From contig NZ_QQNA01000140.1 in the NCBI RefSeq assembly GCF_003346515.1, positions 1 to 60,217 on the forward strand: a stretch of DNA of 60,217 bases, read 5' to 3'. Shown piece after piece: positions 26,281 through 35,152 of this stretch. The stretch is from Streptomyces corynorhini. GTDB taxonomy: Bacteria > Actinomycetota > Actinomycetes > Streptomycetales > Streptomycetaceae. Every line of letters starts with the position of its first letter. Position 1 is the first letter of the stretch. The notes under the pieces are model-generated. The model was given only the letters and a program-made list of their open reading frames with translations. It ran no database searches and was not told the DNA's origin. A program made the translations under genes and the position numbers.

Positions 26281-28107
26281 TCAGTACGTCAACCCGTGTC
26301 CCATCGGGTACAGCACCCGTGCCGGGTCGTCCGCGCGCCGCACCGGCACGGGAAGCCGACCCCGTGGCCGGGCCCGGCCCGCGATGACCCGGGCGGCGGC
26401 CCGCACCTCCACATCTGTCCAGGAGTACGCGGCGAGGGAGGCCGTGACCCCGGACAACTGGGCGATGTCATAGGGATTGCGGACGGCCAGCGTCACGACC
26501 GGCACACCGGTCGCGGCCAGCGCGCTCACCAGCGTGCGCTGCGCACTGGCCGCCGTGACGTTGTACGTGGCCACGACCACCGCGTCCTTGCCGCGCGCGC
26601 CCGCCACCGCCTCGTCGATCCGCGCCGCGGTCGGTGCCGTGCCGGTGGCCAGCGCGGTGACGGTGAAGCCCAACTCGGTCAGGGCGGTGGCCAGTACGGT
26701 GACCGGCGGGCCGGTGGTGCCCGAGGGCGAGGCCGCTTCGGCGCCGACGACCAGCAGATTCCGCTCCCGGCTCCGGCTGAGCGGCAGCAGCCCCCGCTTG
26801 TTGACCAGCAGGGTCGTGGTCGCCTCCGCGATCCGGTCGGCGGTGGCCAGATGCGCCGGGGTGCCGACCGTACGGTCCACGCTCCCGCGCGGAGGACACG
26901 GATCGCGGAACAGACCCAGCCGGTCCTTGAGCGCGAGGATCCGCAGCACGGACTCCTCGATCCGCCGCTCGGTCAGCTCGCCGCTCCTGACGGCGGCCAG
27001 CACGGCGTCCCGGGCGAGCCGGAGGTCCGGTGGATTGAGCAACTGGTCGACACCGGCCTTGAGAGCGAGGACGGGCACCCGGTCGTCACCGTACTTCTGC
27101 CGGACGCCCTTCATGTCGAGCGCGTCCGTGATCACCACGCCGTCGTAGCCGAGCTGTTCGCGCAGGACGCCGGTGACGATGGGGTGCGAGAGCGTCGCCG
27201 GGTCCTCGCTGGGATCGAGCGCGGGGACGACGATGTGCGCCGTCATGATCGAGGCGGCCCCGGCGGCGATCGCGGCCCGGAACGGCGGGGCGTCCAACTC
27301 GGTCCACTGCTCGCGGGTGTGGTGGATGGTCGGCAACGCGTAATGGCTGTCGTCGGTCGTGTCGCCGTGGCCCGGGAAGTGCTTGGCCGCGGTGGCGACG
27401 CCCGCGCTCCGGTAGCCCCTGATCTGCGCGGTGACCAGACCCGCCACGGCCTGCGGATCGGCCCCGAAGGACCGGACACCGATGACGGGGTTGGCCGGGT
27501 TCACGTTGACGTCCGCGTCGGGCGCGTAGTTCTGGTTGATGCCCATGGCGGCCAGCTCCGCCCCGGCGATCCGCGCGGACTCGCGCGCCTCGTCGGGCGA
27601 GCGGGCCGCGCCGAGCGCCATCGCGCCCGGCAGCAGGGTGGCGGGCTTGCCGATCCGGGCGACGGCGCCGTGCTCCTGGTCGGTGGAGATCAGCAGCGGT
27701 ACGGGGGTGCGCTGGGCGAGGGCCGCGCGCTGGATGCCCCGGGAGAGCGCGGCGATCTGGTGCGGGTCACGGGTGTTGTGCGCCCAGGCGAAGTAGATGA
27801 TGCCGCCGACGTGGTAGGTGGAGATCAACTCGGCCGCTGTGCGCACCCCGATCTCGGCGAGGTTGGCGTCGGCGTCGGCGCGGTCGGGATCGGTGGCGGA
27901 GTGTCCGTACACCCGCATCACGAAGAGCTGGCCCACCTTCTCCTCCAGACTCATCCTGGAGACGAGCCGCCGGAGCCGGTCGGGGTACCGGCGGGACGGG
28001 ATGGGGCCGGGCACGGCATGTGCGGGGAGAGCCGTGGCGCAGACGGCGGCCGCCGCTACGGCGGTCGCGGTGAGGAGAGCGCGTCTGGAGATGGTCCGGT
28101 CGTGCAC
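26281..28107 (-). CDS. Tat-exported GH3 beta-N-acetylhexosaminidase (NagZ-like)
   Basis: A 608-residue glycoside hydrolase family 3 protein. The N-terminus has a twin-arginine signal (SRRALLTATAVAAAAV). The KHFPGHGDTTDDSHYALP motif near residues 240-257 is the NagZ-type loop with the Asp/His acid-base dyad; ITDALDMKGV near 330 carries the nucleophile Asp. A C-terminal GH3 domain follows. It should release N-acetylglucosamine from cell-wall or chitin fragments outside the membrane. GTG 28107 has AAGGAG six bases upstream. From memory, S. coelicolor has such an enzyme (SCO2758) in this region. Confidence 0.9.
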   Translation of the reverse strand: MHDRTISRRALLTATAVAAAAVCATALPAHAVPGPIPSRRYPDRLRRLVSRMSLEEKVGQLFVMRVYGHSATDPDRADADANLAEIGVRTAAELISTYHVGGIIYFAWAHNTRDPHQIAALSRGIQRAALAQRTPVPLLISTDQEHGAVARIGKPATLLPGAMALGAARSPDEARESARIAGAELAAMGINQNYAPDADVNVNPANPVIGVRSFGADPQAVAGLVTAQIRGYRSAGVATAAKHFPGHGDTTDDSHYALPTIHHTREQWTELDAPPFRAAIAAGAASIMTAHIVVPALDPSEDPATLSHPIVTGVLREQLGYDGVVITDALDMKGVRQKYGDDRVPVLALKAGVDQLLNPPDLRLARDAVLAAVRSGELTERRIEESVLRILALKDRLGLFRDPCPPRGSVDRTVGTPAHLATADRIAEATTTLLVNKRGLLPLSRSRERNLLVVGAEAASPSGTTGPPVTVLATALTELGFTVTALATGTAPTAARIDEAVAGARGKDAVVVATYNVTAASAQRTLVSALAATGVPVVTLAVRNPYDIAQLSGVTASLAAYSWTDVEVRAAARVIAGRARPRGRLPVPVRRADDPARVLYPMGHGLTY

Positions 28108-28245
28108 TGGTGCTCCTTCCGGCCATGTGGCGCGAGGGAAGTGAAGAAAACTTCCAGGATTTACGGATATCCGGAAAATAATTGCCAGTCAAGGGACGCG
28201 CCGCCCCGGGCCGGGGTCCGCGGAGGGAGGGGCGCCGTCGAGAGG

Positions 28246-29166
28246 TTACGAAGGCGCCGGGGCGGCCGAGACCGTCGGCCAGTGCCGCCGCAGCGTCTCC
28301 ACGGTCACGGTGACGGCGGGGCGCCGTGCCGCACCCGTACGCCACAGCGCGTACAGCCGCCGCACCGGCACCGGGTCGAGGGTGACGGCGCGCACCCCCT
28401 CGGGGAGCGGCCCCCGGCCCAGGCGCGGCATCATCGCGATCCCCAGCCCCGCCCGGATCAAAGCCAGCTGGGTGTGGTTCTCCTCGGCCTGGTGGGCGAG
28501 GTCCGGCTCCCAGCCGGCCGCGCGCAACGTACGGACGAGCCAGTCGTGGCAGACCGTCCCCGGCGGCTGGCAGATCCAGCGCTGCCCGCCCAGGTCCTGC
28601 CTGCTGATCGAGGACCGGGCCGCCAGCGCGTGCGTGGCCGGGACCAGCACGTCGCACAGATCGTCGCCCAGGAACGCCTGCTCCACGCCTTCGGGGGCGG
28701 GCAGCGGGGCGATGTCCCAGTCGTGCGCGACCGCCAGGTCGATCGCGCCGCGCGCCACCAGGTCGATGGACAGGTGCGGATCGATCTCCCGCAGGCGCAC
28801 ATCGAGCGTGGGGTGCAGCGCGGCCAGTTCGGCCAGCACGCCCGGGAGCAGCCCGCGGGCCGAGGAGGCGAAGGCCCCGACGGTGAGCTGTCCGGTCGGC
28901 TGCCCTCTGCGCTCCTCCAGCGTCGTCTCGGCCCGCTCCACGATGACGAGCAACTCCTCCGCTGTGGCCGCGAGATGGTGCGCCTCCTCGGTGAGCGCCA
29001 CGCCCCGGCCGCGCCGCTCCAGCAGGACGGTGCGCGTCTCCCGTTCCAGCTTGGTGATCTGCTGGGAGACGGCTGAGGGGGTGTAGCCGAGGAAGGCGGC
29101 GGCCGCCGCGACGGAACCGTGGACGGAGACCGCGTGCAGGGCGCGCAGCCGGGCGAGATCGAGCAT
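28246..29166 (-). CDS. LysR-family transcriptional regulator
   Basis: A 306-residue LysR protein: N-terminal winged HTH (LARLRALHAVSVHGSVAAAA then FLGYTPSAVSQQITKLERE), then a periplasmic-binding-fold effector domain from about residue 90. ATG 29166 follows AGGGGGAACCC. It is divergent from an EamA-type transporter across an AT-richer intergenic region, the usual arrangement in which the LysR protein controls both genes. The effector is unknown. Confidence 0.92.
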   Translation of the reverse strand: MLDLARLRALHAVSVHGSVAAAAAFLGYTPSAVSQQITKLERETRTVLLERRGRGVALTEEAHHLAATAEELLVIVERAETTLEERRGQPTGQLTVGAFASSARGLLPGVLAELAALHPTLDVRLREIDPHLSIDLVARGAIDLAVAHDWDIAPLPAPEGVEQAFLGDDLCDVLVPATHALAARSSISRQDLGGQRWICQPPGTVCHDWLVRTLRAAGWEPDLAHQAEENHTQLALIRAGLGIAMMPRLGRGPLPEGVRAVTLDPVPVRRLYALWRTGAARRPAVTVTVETLRRHWPTVSAAPAPS

Positions 29167-29339
29167 GGGTTCCCCCTGGGGTCGCGGTCGTGAGCGCGGT
29201 CGTGGTCGTGGGTGTGGCTGTGGCTGTGATCGTGGTCCTGCGGGTGCGACGGCGGGTGCGAGAGGCGCGGGTTCAGGTGAGGGCGGGCGCGAGGTCGCGG
29301 GGGCGGGTGCGGGGACGGGGAGGCGTCGTGGGCAGCGTA

Positions 29340-29431
29340 GGGCGACCTCCCGCACTCGTAAGCAATGCTGAATTCAACCATGAAGTTATTCGCGCTGGTG
29401 CTAAATGGTTTGGCTCGGTGACGATCTCCGT
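29340..29431. promoter_or_regulatory. AT-richer LysR/EamA intergenic region with TGAATTCA palindrome
   Basis: Between the divergent genes the base composition drops in GC, and TGAATTCA (29369-29376) is a palindrome. Nearby ATGCTGAATTCAACCAT fits the LysR T-N11-A style only loosely. Likely location of both promoters and the LysR site. Positions 29167-29340 are repetitive GC-rich sequence (gtcgtggtcgtgg, gcgggtgcg) with nothing else seen. Confidence 0.45.
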
Positions 29432-30400
29432 ATGCGCACGACACATATCGCTCTCGCCGTTCTTGTCGCCGCCCTGTGGGGCGTCAACTTCGTCGTCATC
29501 GAGATCGGCCTCGGACACTTTCCGCCGCTCCTCTTCTCGGCGCTGCGGTTCCTGGTGGCGGCGCTGCCCGCCGTTTTCTTCGTGGGGCGACCGAAGGTCG
29601 CCTGGAAGTGGGTGATGGGGGTCGGTCTCACGCTCGGTGTCGCGAAGTTCGGGCTGCTCTTCGTCGGTATGGACCGGGGCATGCCGGCCGGTCTGTCGTC
29701 GCTCGTCCTCCAGATCCAGGCGGTCTTCACCGCGCTGATCGCCGCGCTCGCCCTCGGCGAGCGGCCCGGCCGGGTGCGGCTGCTCGGCATGGGCGTCGCG
29801 CTGGCGGGCATCGCCGTCGCGGCGGTGGACGAAGGGACCTCCGGGCCGTTGCTCGCCTTCGCCCTGGTCATCGCCGCCGCGGCGTGCTGGGGCGTCTCCA
29901 ACGTGCTCACCCGCAAGGCTGCCCCGCCGGACGCCCTGAACTTCATGGTGTGGGTGTCGACCGTCCCCGTACTGCCGCTGCTCGCTCTCTCGCTGCTCTT
30001 CGAGGGACCGGCTGCCGACCTGGCCGCGCTGCGCGAGCTGGATACCGGCGGCGCCGCTGTCATCTTGTACGTCGCGTGGGTCACGACCGTCTTCGGCTTC
30101 GGCGTCTGGGGCTTCCTGCTGCGCCGCTACCCGGCCTCCTCCGTGGCGCCCTTCTCCCTCCTCGTGCCGGTCTCCGGGATGACCTCCGCCGCCCTGCTGT
30201 TGGACGAATCGATCAGCCCGGCGCGCTGGTGCGCGGCGGCGCTGCTGGTGGGAGGCGTGGCGCTCACCTCCCTCCCACGGAGCGGCCCGCGCGGAGCCGC
30301 CCGCCATGGATCGGCCCGCCGTGGATCGGCTCCGGCACTCGACGTGCCCGCACCCGTCGCCTCCGCCTCGCGCGGTCCGGACGGCGAGCTGACCCGGTGA
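29432..30400 (+). CDS. EamA/DMT-family transporter
   Basis: A 322-residue membrane protein with ten predicted helices in two EamA repeats, beginning MRTTHIALAVLVAALWGVNF (the WGVNFV and second-half ACWGVSNVLTRK motifs are typical). Such proteins export amino acids or metabolites. It is probably controlled by the divergent LysR gene. The last 35 residues form an Arg/Gly/Ser/Ala-rich cytoplasmic tail with local repeats. The start at 29432 was chosen over an upstream in-frame site because homology begins there; no strong RBS is seen. Confidence 0.88.
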   Translation: MRTTHIALAVLVAALWGVNFVVIEIGLGHFPPLLFSALRFLVAALPAVFFVGRPKVAWKWVMGVGLTLGVAKFGLLFVGMDRGMPAGLSSLVLQIQAVFTALIAALALGERPGRVRLLGMGVALAGIAVAAVDEGTSGPLLAFALVIAAAACWGVSNVLTRKAAPPDALNFMVWVSTVPVLPLLALSLLFEGPAADLAALRELDTGGAAVILYVAWVTTVFGFGVWGFLLRRYPASSVAPFSLLVPVSGMTSAALLLDESISPARWCAAALLVGGVALTSLPRSGPRGAARHGSARRGSAPALDVPAPVASASRGPDGELTR

Positions 30401-30446
30401 TCCTCCTGGGCCCTTCCGCTGCAGACGCTGGGCGAGGGCGGAAGGG

Positions 30447-30627
30447 AGGCGCCAGCGAGAGCGGACCCCCGGGGCGGTGGCGCGGCCGAGGCGTCGACCG
30501 CGGGTAGGCCGTGATGGCCCCTCCTGGCCCGGCCAGGAGGCGCCAGCGAGAGTCGCCCCCCCCGGGGCGGCGGCGCGGCGGAAGCGTCGACCGCGGGTAG
30601 GCCGTGATGGCCCCTCCTGGCCCGGCC
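30447..30627. repeat. 91-bp direct duplication containing a hairpin
   Basis: Copy A (30447-30534) and copy B (30538-30627) share ggcgccagcgagag at the left, gcgtcgaccgcgggtaggcc in the middle and cctcctggcccggcc at the right, with a few differences. At their junction CCTCCTGGCC (30520-30529) and GGCCAGGAGG (30531-30540) form a perfect inverted repeat. It lies between convergent genes and may also act in termination. Confidence 0.75.
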
Positions 30628-30697
30628 GTCCGCCCCGGACCCGCCGCCGTGCCGCTCCTTCTGCCTCCCCTGCCTGGTCGCCCCGCTGCTCGGCTGC

Positions 30698-31489
30698 TCA
30701 GCCGTGCCCGCCGGCCAGCCCCTCCAAGTGGACCCGGCCGGCCGCCAGCAGCCCCGGTAGCTCCTCCGCCTGCGGATACCAGCGCTTCTCGTACTCCCAG
30801 CAGACCCAGCTGTCCTCGTCGAGCAGGGCGAGGCACTTGCCCAGCGGCAGCACTCCGGCACCCAGGGCCAGCGGCGTGGTGTCCTGCGCCGAGGCGATGT
30901 CCTTGACCTGGACATAGCCCAGATGCGGAGCGAGTACGGAATGGGTGGTGACCGGATCCTCACCGCCCAGCCAGGTGTGCATCACATCCCAGAGGGCCCC
31001 CACCCACTGGTGTCCGACCAGCCCCACCACGCGGGCCGCGTCCGCGCCCGTGCGGTGGGAGTCGTGCGTCTCCAGAAGGATCCGTACACCGGAGTCAGCC
31101 GCCGTCTCCGCCGCTGCGGCCAGCCGTCGCGCGGCCGTCGCGTCGGCCTCCGCCGCCGACTGCTCGCCACCGCCCGGGAAGACCCGCAGGTACGGTGCGC
31201 CCAGATCCCGCGCCAACGACAGCAAGTCGTCCATCTCCTGGCGCAGTTGTTCCTCGTCCACCGTCGCGCTCGCCACTCGTGGGTACCCGGCTATCCCCAG
31301 GATCTCGACATCGGCCCGCTTGAACTCCTCGACCACCGCCGCCCGGTCCCGCCGCCCCAGGCCCCGGTGCACGGGCTCCTCCGGATGGGCGCGCAGCTCC
31401 ACGCCCTGGAAGCCGTTCGCGGTGGCGAGCGCGACCACCTCGGATATGGGCTGGCCCGGTACTCCGAGAGTGGAGAAGGCGAACTTCAT
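30698..31489 (-). CDS. sugar phosphate isomerase/epimerase-family TIM-barrel protein
   Basis: A 263-residue xylose-isomerase-like TIM barrel. Metal-site residues are visible as Glu in LLETHDSH, Asp and His in WDVMHTW, and WEYEKRW near the end. The function could be an isomerase, epimerase or dehydratase on a small sugar. Its ATG overlaps the stop of the MarR-GNAT gene by four bases (ATGA), so the two are co-translated. It is a separate unit from the second isomerase of the LacI-linked operon at 36309. Confidence 0.85.
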   Translation of the reverse strand: MKFAFSTLGVPGQPISEVVALATANGFQGVELRAHPEEPVHRGLGRRDRAAVVEEFKRADVEILGIAGYPRVASATVDEEQLRQEMDDLLSLARDLGAPYLRVFPGGGEQSAAEADATAARRLAAAAETAADSGVRILLETHDSHRTGADAARVVGLVGHQWVGALWDVMHTWLGGEDPVTTHSVLAPHLGYVQVKDIASAQDTTPLALGAGVLPLGKCLALLDEDSWVCWEYEKRWYPQAEELPGLLAAGRVHLEGLAGGHG

Positions 31490-32553
31490 GGTGCTGTCCC
31501 TTCCTGGGGTACGGCCGGCTCCCGGAGGGGGAGCGTCCAGTCCTGGCCTATCAGTTCGGCGCCGTAGGAGTGATGAGGTCGCTCGGAGACGAGTGTGAAT
31601 CCGGCGCGCTCGTAGAGGGCGCGGGCTGTGGTCAGGACGTCATTGGTCCACAACGTCACCTCCCGGTACCCGGCCTGCCGGGCGAAATCCACCACCGTCC
31701 CGATCAGCCGCTGCCCGAGGCCGTGCCCCCGGGCCCCGGGCTCGACCAGCAGCAGCCGCAGCCGCGCGGTGCCGGGCGTCTCGTCCCGTATCCCCGAGGC
31801 GTCGGCGCCCGTGCCCGTGCCCCTACTCGTGCCCCTGCCGGTGTCCGTGCCCGTGTCCACGTTCGCCTCCGCGGTGGCGTTCGTGGCATCGTCCCGTACA
31901 CACATCACCGACCCCACCGGTCTGCCGTCCAGCTCGGCGATCCAGGCCCGCTCCACCTGAGGGTCGTGGTGCTGGGCGAAGTCCGCGACGATACGGGCGA
32001 CGAGCCCCTCGAACTCCGTGTTCCAGCCGTACTCCGCCGCGTACACCGCGCCGTGCCGCTGCACTATCCAGCCCAGCTCGCCCGGCACCGGGTCCCTCAG
32101 CAGTGGTTCGCCGCGCCCGGGTATCGAGGCCGGGGTGTCTTGGAGGATGTCGCGCACGGTGCGCATCGCGTCCGTGAGCTGGGGCCGCCGGGCCGGTTCG
32201 ACCCGGTCGAGCAGCGAGCCGACCGCATCCCGCGACCGCTCGTCGAGCAGGGCCGCGGCCTCGCGGCCCTGTCGCGTCAGGGTGATCCGCTGGCGCCGCG
32301 CGTCCTGCTCGGACGGCGCACGTCCGACCAGGCCGTCCCGCTCGAACTTGGTCAGCAGTCGGCTCAGGTATCCGGCGTCGAGCGACAGCTCGGCGCGCAG
32401 GTCCGCGGCGTCCGTGCGCGTGGCGTGGGCCAGCTCGTACAGCACGCGCGACTCGGTGAGCGTGTACGGCGTGTAGAGGTGCTTGCTGTAGTCGAGCGCG
32501 CCGATGAGATTCGTATAGAAGCGGTTGAACGCGCGAACTTCCTGAACGGCCAT
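31486..32553 (-). CDS. MarR-type regulator fused to a GNAT acetyltransferase
   Basis: A 355-residue two-domain protein. Residues 1-150 are a MarR winged HTH (LTESRVLYELAHATRTDA then LDAGYLSRLLTKFERDGLV); residues about 165-355 form a GNAT acetyltransferase with the acetyl-CoA loop EPGARGHGLGQRLI. A 30-residue Thr/Gly/Asp repeat (near 222-254) is inserted before that loop. This fusion is common in bacteria; the acetylated target is unknown. It starts a two-gene operon with the TIM-barrel isomerase. The palindrome TTGACTGAGTCAA just upstream is probably its own operator. Confidence 0.88.
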   Translation of the reverse strand: MAVQEVRAFNRFYTNLIGALDYSKHLYTPYTLTESRVLYELAHATRTDAADLRAELSLDAGYLSRLLTKFERDGLVGRAPSEQDARRQRITLTRQGREAAALLDERSRDAVGSLLDRVEPARRPQLTDAMRTVRDILQDTPASIPGRGEPLLRDPVPGELGWIVQRHGAVYAAEYGWNTEFEGLVARIVADFAQHHDPQVERAWIAELDGRPVGSVMCVRDDATNATAEANVDTGTDTGRGTSRGTGTGADASGIRDETPGTARLRLLLVEPGARGHGLGQRLIGTVVDFARQAGYREVTLWTNDVLTTARALYERAGFTLVSERPHHSYGAELIGQDWTLPLREPAVPQEGTAP

Positions 32554-32582
32554 GATCCCCGCCAGCCTTCTCCCGTTTTTCT

Positions 32583-32595
32583 TTGACTGAGTCAA
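32583..32595. promoter_or_regulatory. 13-bp palindrome TTGACTGAGTCAA, probable MarR operator
   Basis: A perfect palindrome around a central base, 30-42 bp upstream of the MarR-GNAT start codon. Its TTGACT half matches a -35 hexamer on the minus strand, so binding would block the promoter. MarR proteins usually bind such short dyads and repress themselves. Confidence 0.65.
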
Positions 32596-32779
32596 CGCTA
32601 CGGCGTTCCGGCGGCGTCCGGCAAGGGGTGCTGTGCCCCTTGGCGTCAACTCGCCAAATCCCACGTGCCCGCGCCCTGGCCCTCCGCCCCCGACACCCCG
32701 GAACCATCGGTCCGACTGACCGACTGACCGGCCGACTGGCCGACCGACCGGCTGGCCGACCGCCGCGCTCCCGACTGCC

Positions 32780-33859
32780 TCAGTCCGTCCTCGGCGGCGC
32801 CGTGGACGCCCGCGCCATCAGCTCCGCCGCGATGGTCGCGATCCCGCCCGGCGGCGGGGTCTCCATGCCCATCGCCAGCCGTCCCGCCCGTCCTCCAGCC
32901 TCGTGCAGCGGCAGCCGCACGGTCGTCAGCGCCGGCGTCGCGTCCACCGAGAACGGCAGGTCGTCGAAGCCGGCCACCGAGATGTCCTCCGGGATGCGCA
33001 ACCCCTTGTCGCGCACCGCCGCGCACGCCCCCAGCGCCACCGTGTCGTTGGCGGCGACCACGGCCGTCAGGTCCGGCGCCCGCCGCAGCAGCTCCAGCGT
33101 CGCCTCGTACCCGGAGCGGCGGCTGTAAGGACCGTGCACCGTGAGCGACTCCCGCCCGTCCGTGCCCGCCCCGTCGTCCCGTCCCGCCGCCCGCAGCGCC
33201 GCGCGGTGTCCCTCCAGCCGGTGCCGGGTCGTCGTCCGCTCCGCCGGGCCGGCCACGTAGCCGATCGTCCGGTGCCCCAGCGCGAGCAGATGCTCCGTCA
33301 GCCGCTGTCCGCCGCCCCGGTTGTCGAAGGCCAGCGCCGCCACGATCGCCTCGCTCCCCGGCAGCGGCGGACGCCCGCACAGCACCACCCGGGTACCGGC
33401 GTCGGCGAGTTTCGCCAGCTTCGTCGTCATCGCGGCGATGTGCCGAGGGTCTTCGAGCGCCCCGCCCGTCAGGATCACGGCCGCCGCCCGCTGGCGCTGG
33501 AGCAGGGTCAGATACGTCAGTTCCCGTTCGGGTGACCCGCCCGTGTTGCAGACGACGGCGAGCTTCTCGCCGCCCGCCCGTCCGGTCCCCTCCTGCCCGC
33601 CGATCTCGGCCTGCGCCGCCCCGGCCATGATCCCGAAGAACGGGTCGGCGATGTCGTTGACGAGAACGCCCACCAGGTCGGAGGTGGCGGCGGCGAGCGA
33701 GCTGGCGGGCCCGTTCAGTACGTAGTCCAGCTCGTCCACGGCCCGCAGGACGCGCTCACGGGTGGTGGCGGCGACCGGATAGTTTCCGTTCAGCACGCGG
33801 GAGACCGTGGCCGGTGAGACCCGGGCGCGGGCCGCCACATCCGCCAGCGTGACCGTCAT
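32780..33859 (-). CDS. LacI-family regulator of the adjacent sugar operon
   Basis: A 359-residue LacI protein: N-terminal HTH (TLADVAARARVSPATVSRVL), hinge region, and a sugar-binding domain (VGVLVNDIADPFFG, VVAANDTVALGACAAVRDKG, SVAGFDDLPFS). ATG 33859 has GGAGG with AAAGCG spacing. It is divergent from the oxidoreductase, DUF993 and isomerase operon, and an AAGCGCTT palindrome lies in front of that operon, so it most likely represses it until a sugar-derived inducer appears. Confidence 0.92.
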   Translation of the reverse strand: MTVTLADVAARARVSPATVSRVLNGNYPVAATTRERVLRAVDELDYVLNGPASSLAAATSDLVGVLVNDIADPFFGIMAGAAQAEIGGQEGTGRAGGEKLAVVCNTGGSPERELTYLTLLQRQRAAAVILTGGALEDPRHIAAMTTKLAKLADAGTRVVLCGRPPLPGSEAIVAALAFDNRGGGQRLTEHLLALGHRTIGYVAGPAERTTTRHRLEGHRAALRAAGRDDGAGTDGRESLTVHGPYSRRSGYEATLELLRRAPDLTAVVAANDTVALGACAAVRDKGLRIPEDISVAGFDDLPFSVDATPALTTVRLPLHEAGGRAGRLAMGMETPPPGGIATIAAELMARASTAPPRTD

Positions 33860-33965
33860 CGCTTTCCTCCGAGGTGGTTCCGAGGGGCTACGGGTGGGAT
33901 CGAGGGAGAGATCGCGGCGGGGCACTTGTCCGGGCCGCTGTCGCAGGCTAGCTTCTTACCGGATA

Positions 33966-33977
33966 GAAAGCGCTTGC
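33966..33977. promoter_or_regulatory. LacI-type operator GAAAGCGCTTGC
   Basis: GAAAGCGCTTGC contains the palindrome AAGCGCTT (33968-33975), close to the GAAAGCGCTTTC form used by many LacI regulators. It lies 24-35 bp upstream of the GTG at 34001 and in the divergent region with the LacI gene. Confidence 0.75.
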
Positions 33978-34000
33978 TACGGCTGTATGGAGGGAATTTC

Positions 34001-35152
34001 GTGACACGCAGGACAGTGCGGATCGCCATGAACGGCGTCACGGGTCGGATGGGATACCGGCAGCATCTGCTCCGTTCCGTTCTCGCGATCCGCGAACAGG
34101 GCGGAGTGGATCTCGGCGGCGGCGAGGTGCTCTGGCCCGAACCCGTCCTCGTCGGCCGCCGTGACCACGCCCTCAAGGAGATCGCAGAGCGCCACGGCCT
34201 GACCGAATGGTCCACCGACCTCGACGCCGTCCTGGCGGACGACACGATCGACGTCTACTTCGACGCGCAGGTCACCTCGGCCCGAGTCGAGGCACTCAAG
34301 AAGGCGATCGACGCCGGAAAGCACATCTACACCGAGAAGCCGACCGCGACGGATCTCGAAGGCGCCCTCCAACTGGCCCGACTGGCCCGCACCGCCGGGA
34401 TCAAGCACGGCGTCGTACAGGACAAGATCTTCCTGCCGGGCCTGCTCAAGCTCAAGCGCCTCATCGACGGCGGATTCTTCGGTGAGATCCTCTCCGTACG
34501 GGGAGAGTTCGGCTACTGGGTCTTCGAAGGCGACTGGCAGGACGCGCAGCGCCCCTCCTGGAACTACCGTTCCGAGGACGGCGGCGGCATCGCCGTCGAC
34601 ATGTTCCCGCACTGGGAGTACGTCCTGCACGAGCTGTTCGGGCGGGTCCTGAGCGTCCAGGCGCACATCACCACCCACATCCCGCGGCGCTGGGACGAGC
34701 AGGGCAAGCCCTACGCGGCGACGGCGGACGACGCGGCGTACGGGATCTTCGAACTCGACGGTGGCGCCGTCGCGCAGATCAACTCCTCCTGGGCCGTCCG
34801 CGTCAACCGCGACGAACTGGTCGAGTTCCAGGTCGACGGCGTGCACGGGTCCGCGGTCGCCGGGCTGCGCAACTGCCGTGTCCAGCACCGCAGTGCCACG
34901 CCCAAGCCGGTCTGGAACCCGGATCTGCCCGTCACCGAGTCCTTCCGCGACCAGTGGCAGGAAGTGCCGGACAACACCGAGTTCGACAACGGCTTCAAGG
35001 CGCAGTGGGAGCTGTTCCTGCGCCACGTCGTGCTCGACGAGCCGTATCAGTGGGACCTTCTCGCGGGCGCGCGCGGCGTCCAGCTGGCCGAGCTGGGGCT
35101 GCGCTCCTCGGCCGAGGGCCGCCGCTTCGACGTACCGGAGCTGACGCTGTGA
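34001..35152 (+). CDS. Gfo/Idh/MocA-family oxidoreductase
   Basis: A 383-residue NAD(P)-dependent dehydrogenase, probably acting on a sugar or sugar acid. The N-terminal Rossmann region is RIAMNGVTGRMGYRQHLL; the family EKP motif (Glu112-Lys113-Pro114 in IYTEKPTA) provides the catalytic Lys. GTG 34001 has GGAGGG six bases upstream, excluding the longer frame. Its stop overlaps the next gene by four bases (GTGA). The G-V-T-G-R-M nucleotide loop is not the textbook GxGxxG. First gene of a three-gene operon controlled by LacI. Confidence 0.9.
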   Translation: MTRRTVRIAMNGVTGRMGYRQHLLRSVLAIREQGGVDLGGGEVLWPEPVLVGRRDHALKEIAERHGLTEWSTDLDAVLADDTIDVYFDAQVTSARVEALKKAIDAGKHIYTEKPTATDLEGALQLARLARTAGIKHGVVQDKIFLPGLLKLKRLIDGGFFGEILSVRGEFGYWVFEGDWQDAQRPSWNYRSEDGGGIAVDMFPHWEYVLHELFGRVLSVQAHITTHIPRRWDEQGKPYAATADDAAYGIFELDGGAVAQINSSWAVRVNRDELVEFQVDGVHGSAVAGLRNCRVQHRSATPKPVWNPDLPVTESFRDQWQEVPDNTEFDNGFKAQWELFLRHVVLDEPYQWDLLAGARGVQLAELGLRSSAEGRRFDVPELTL

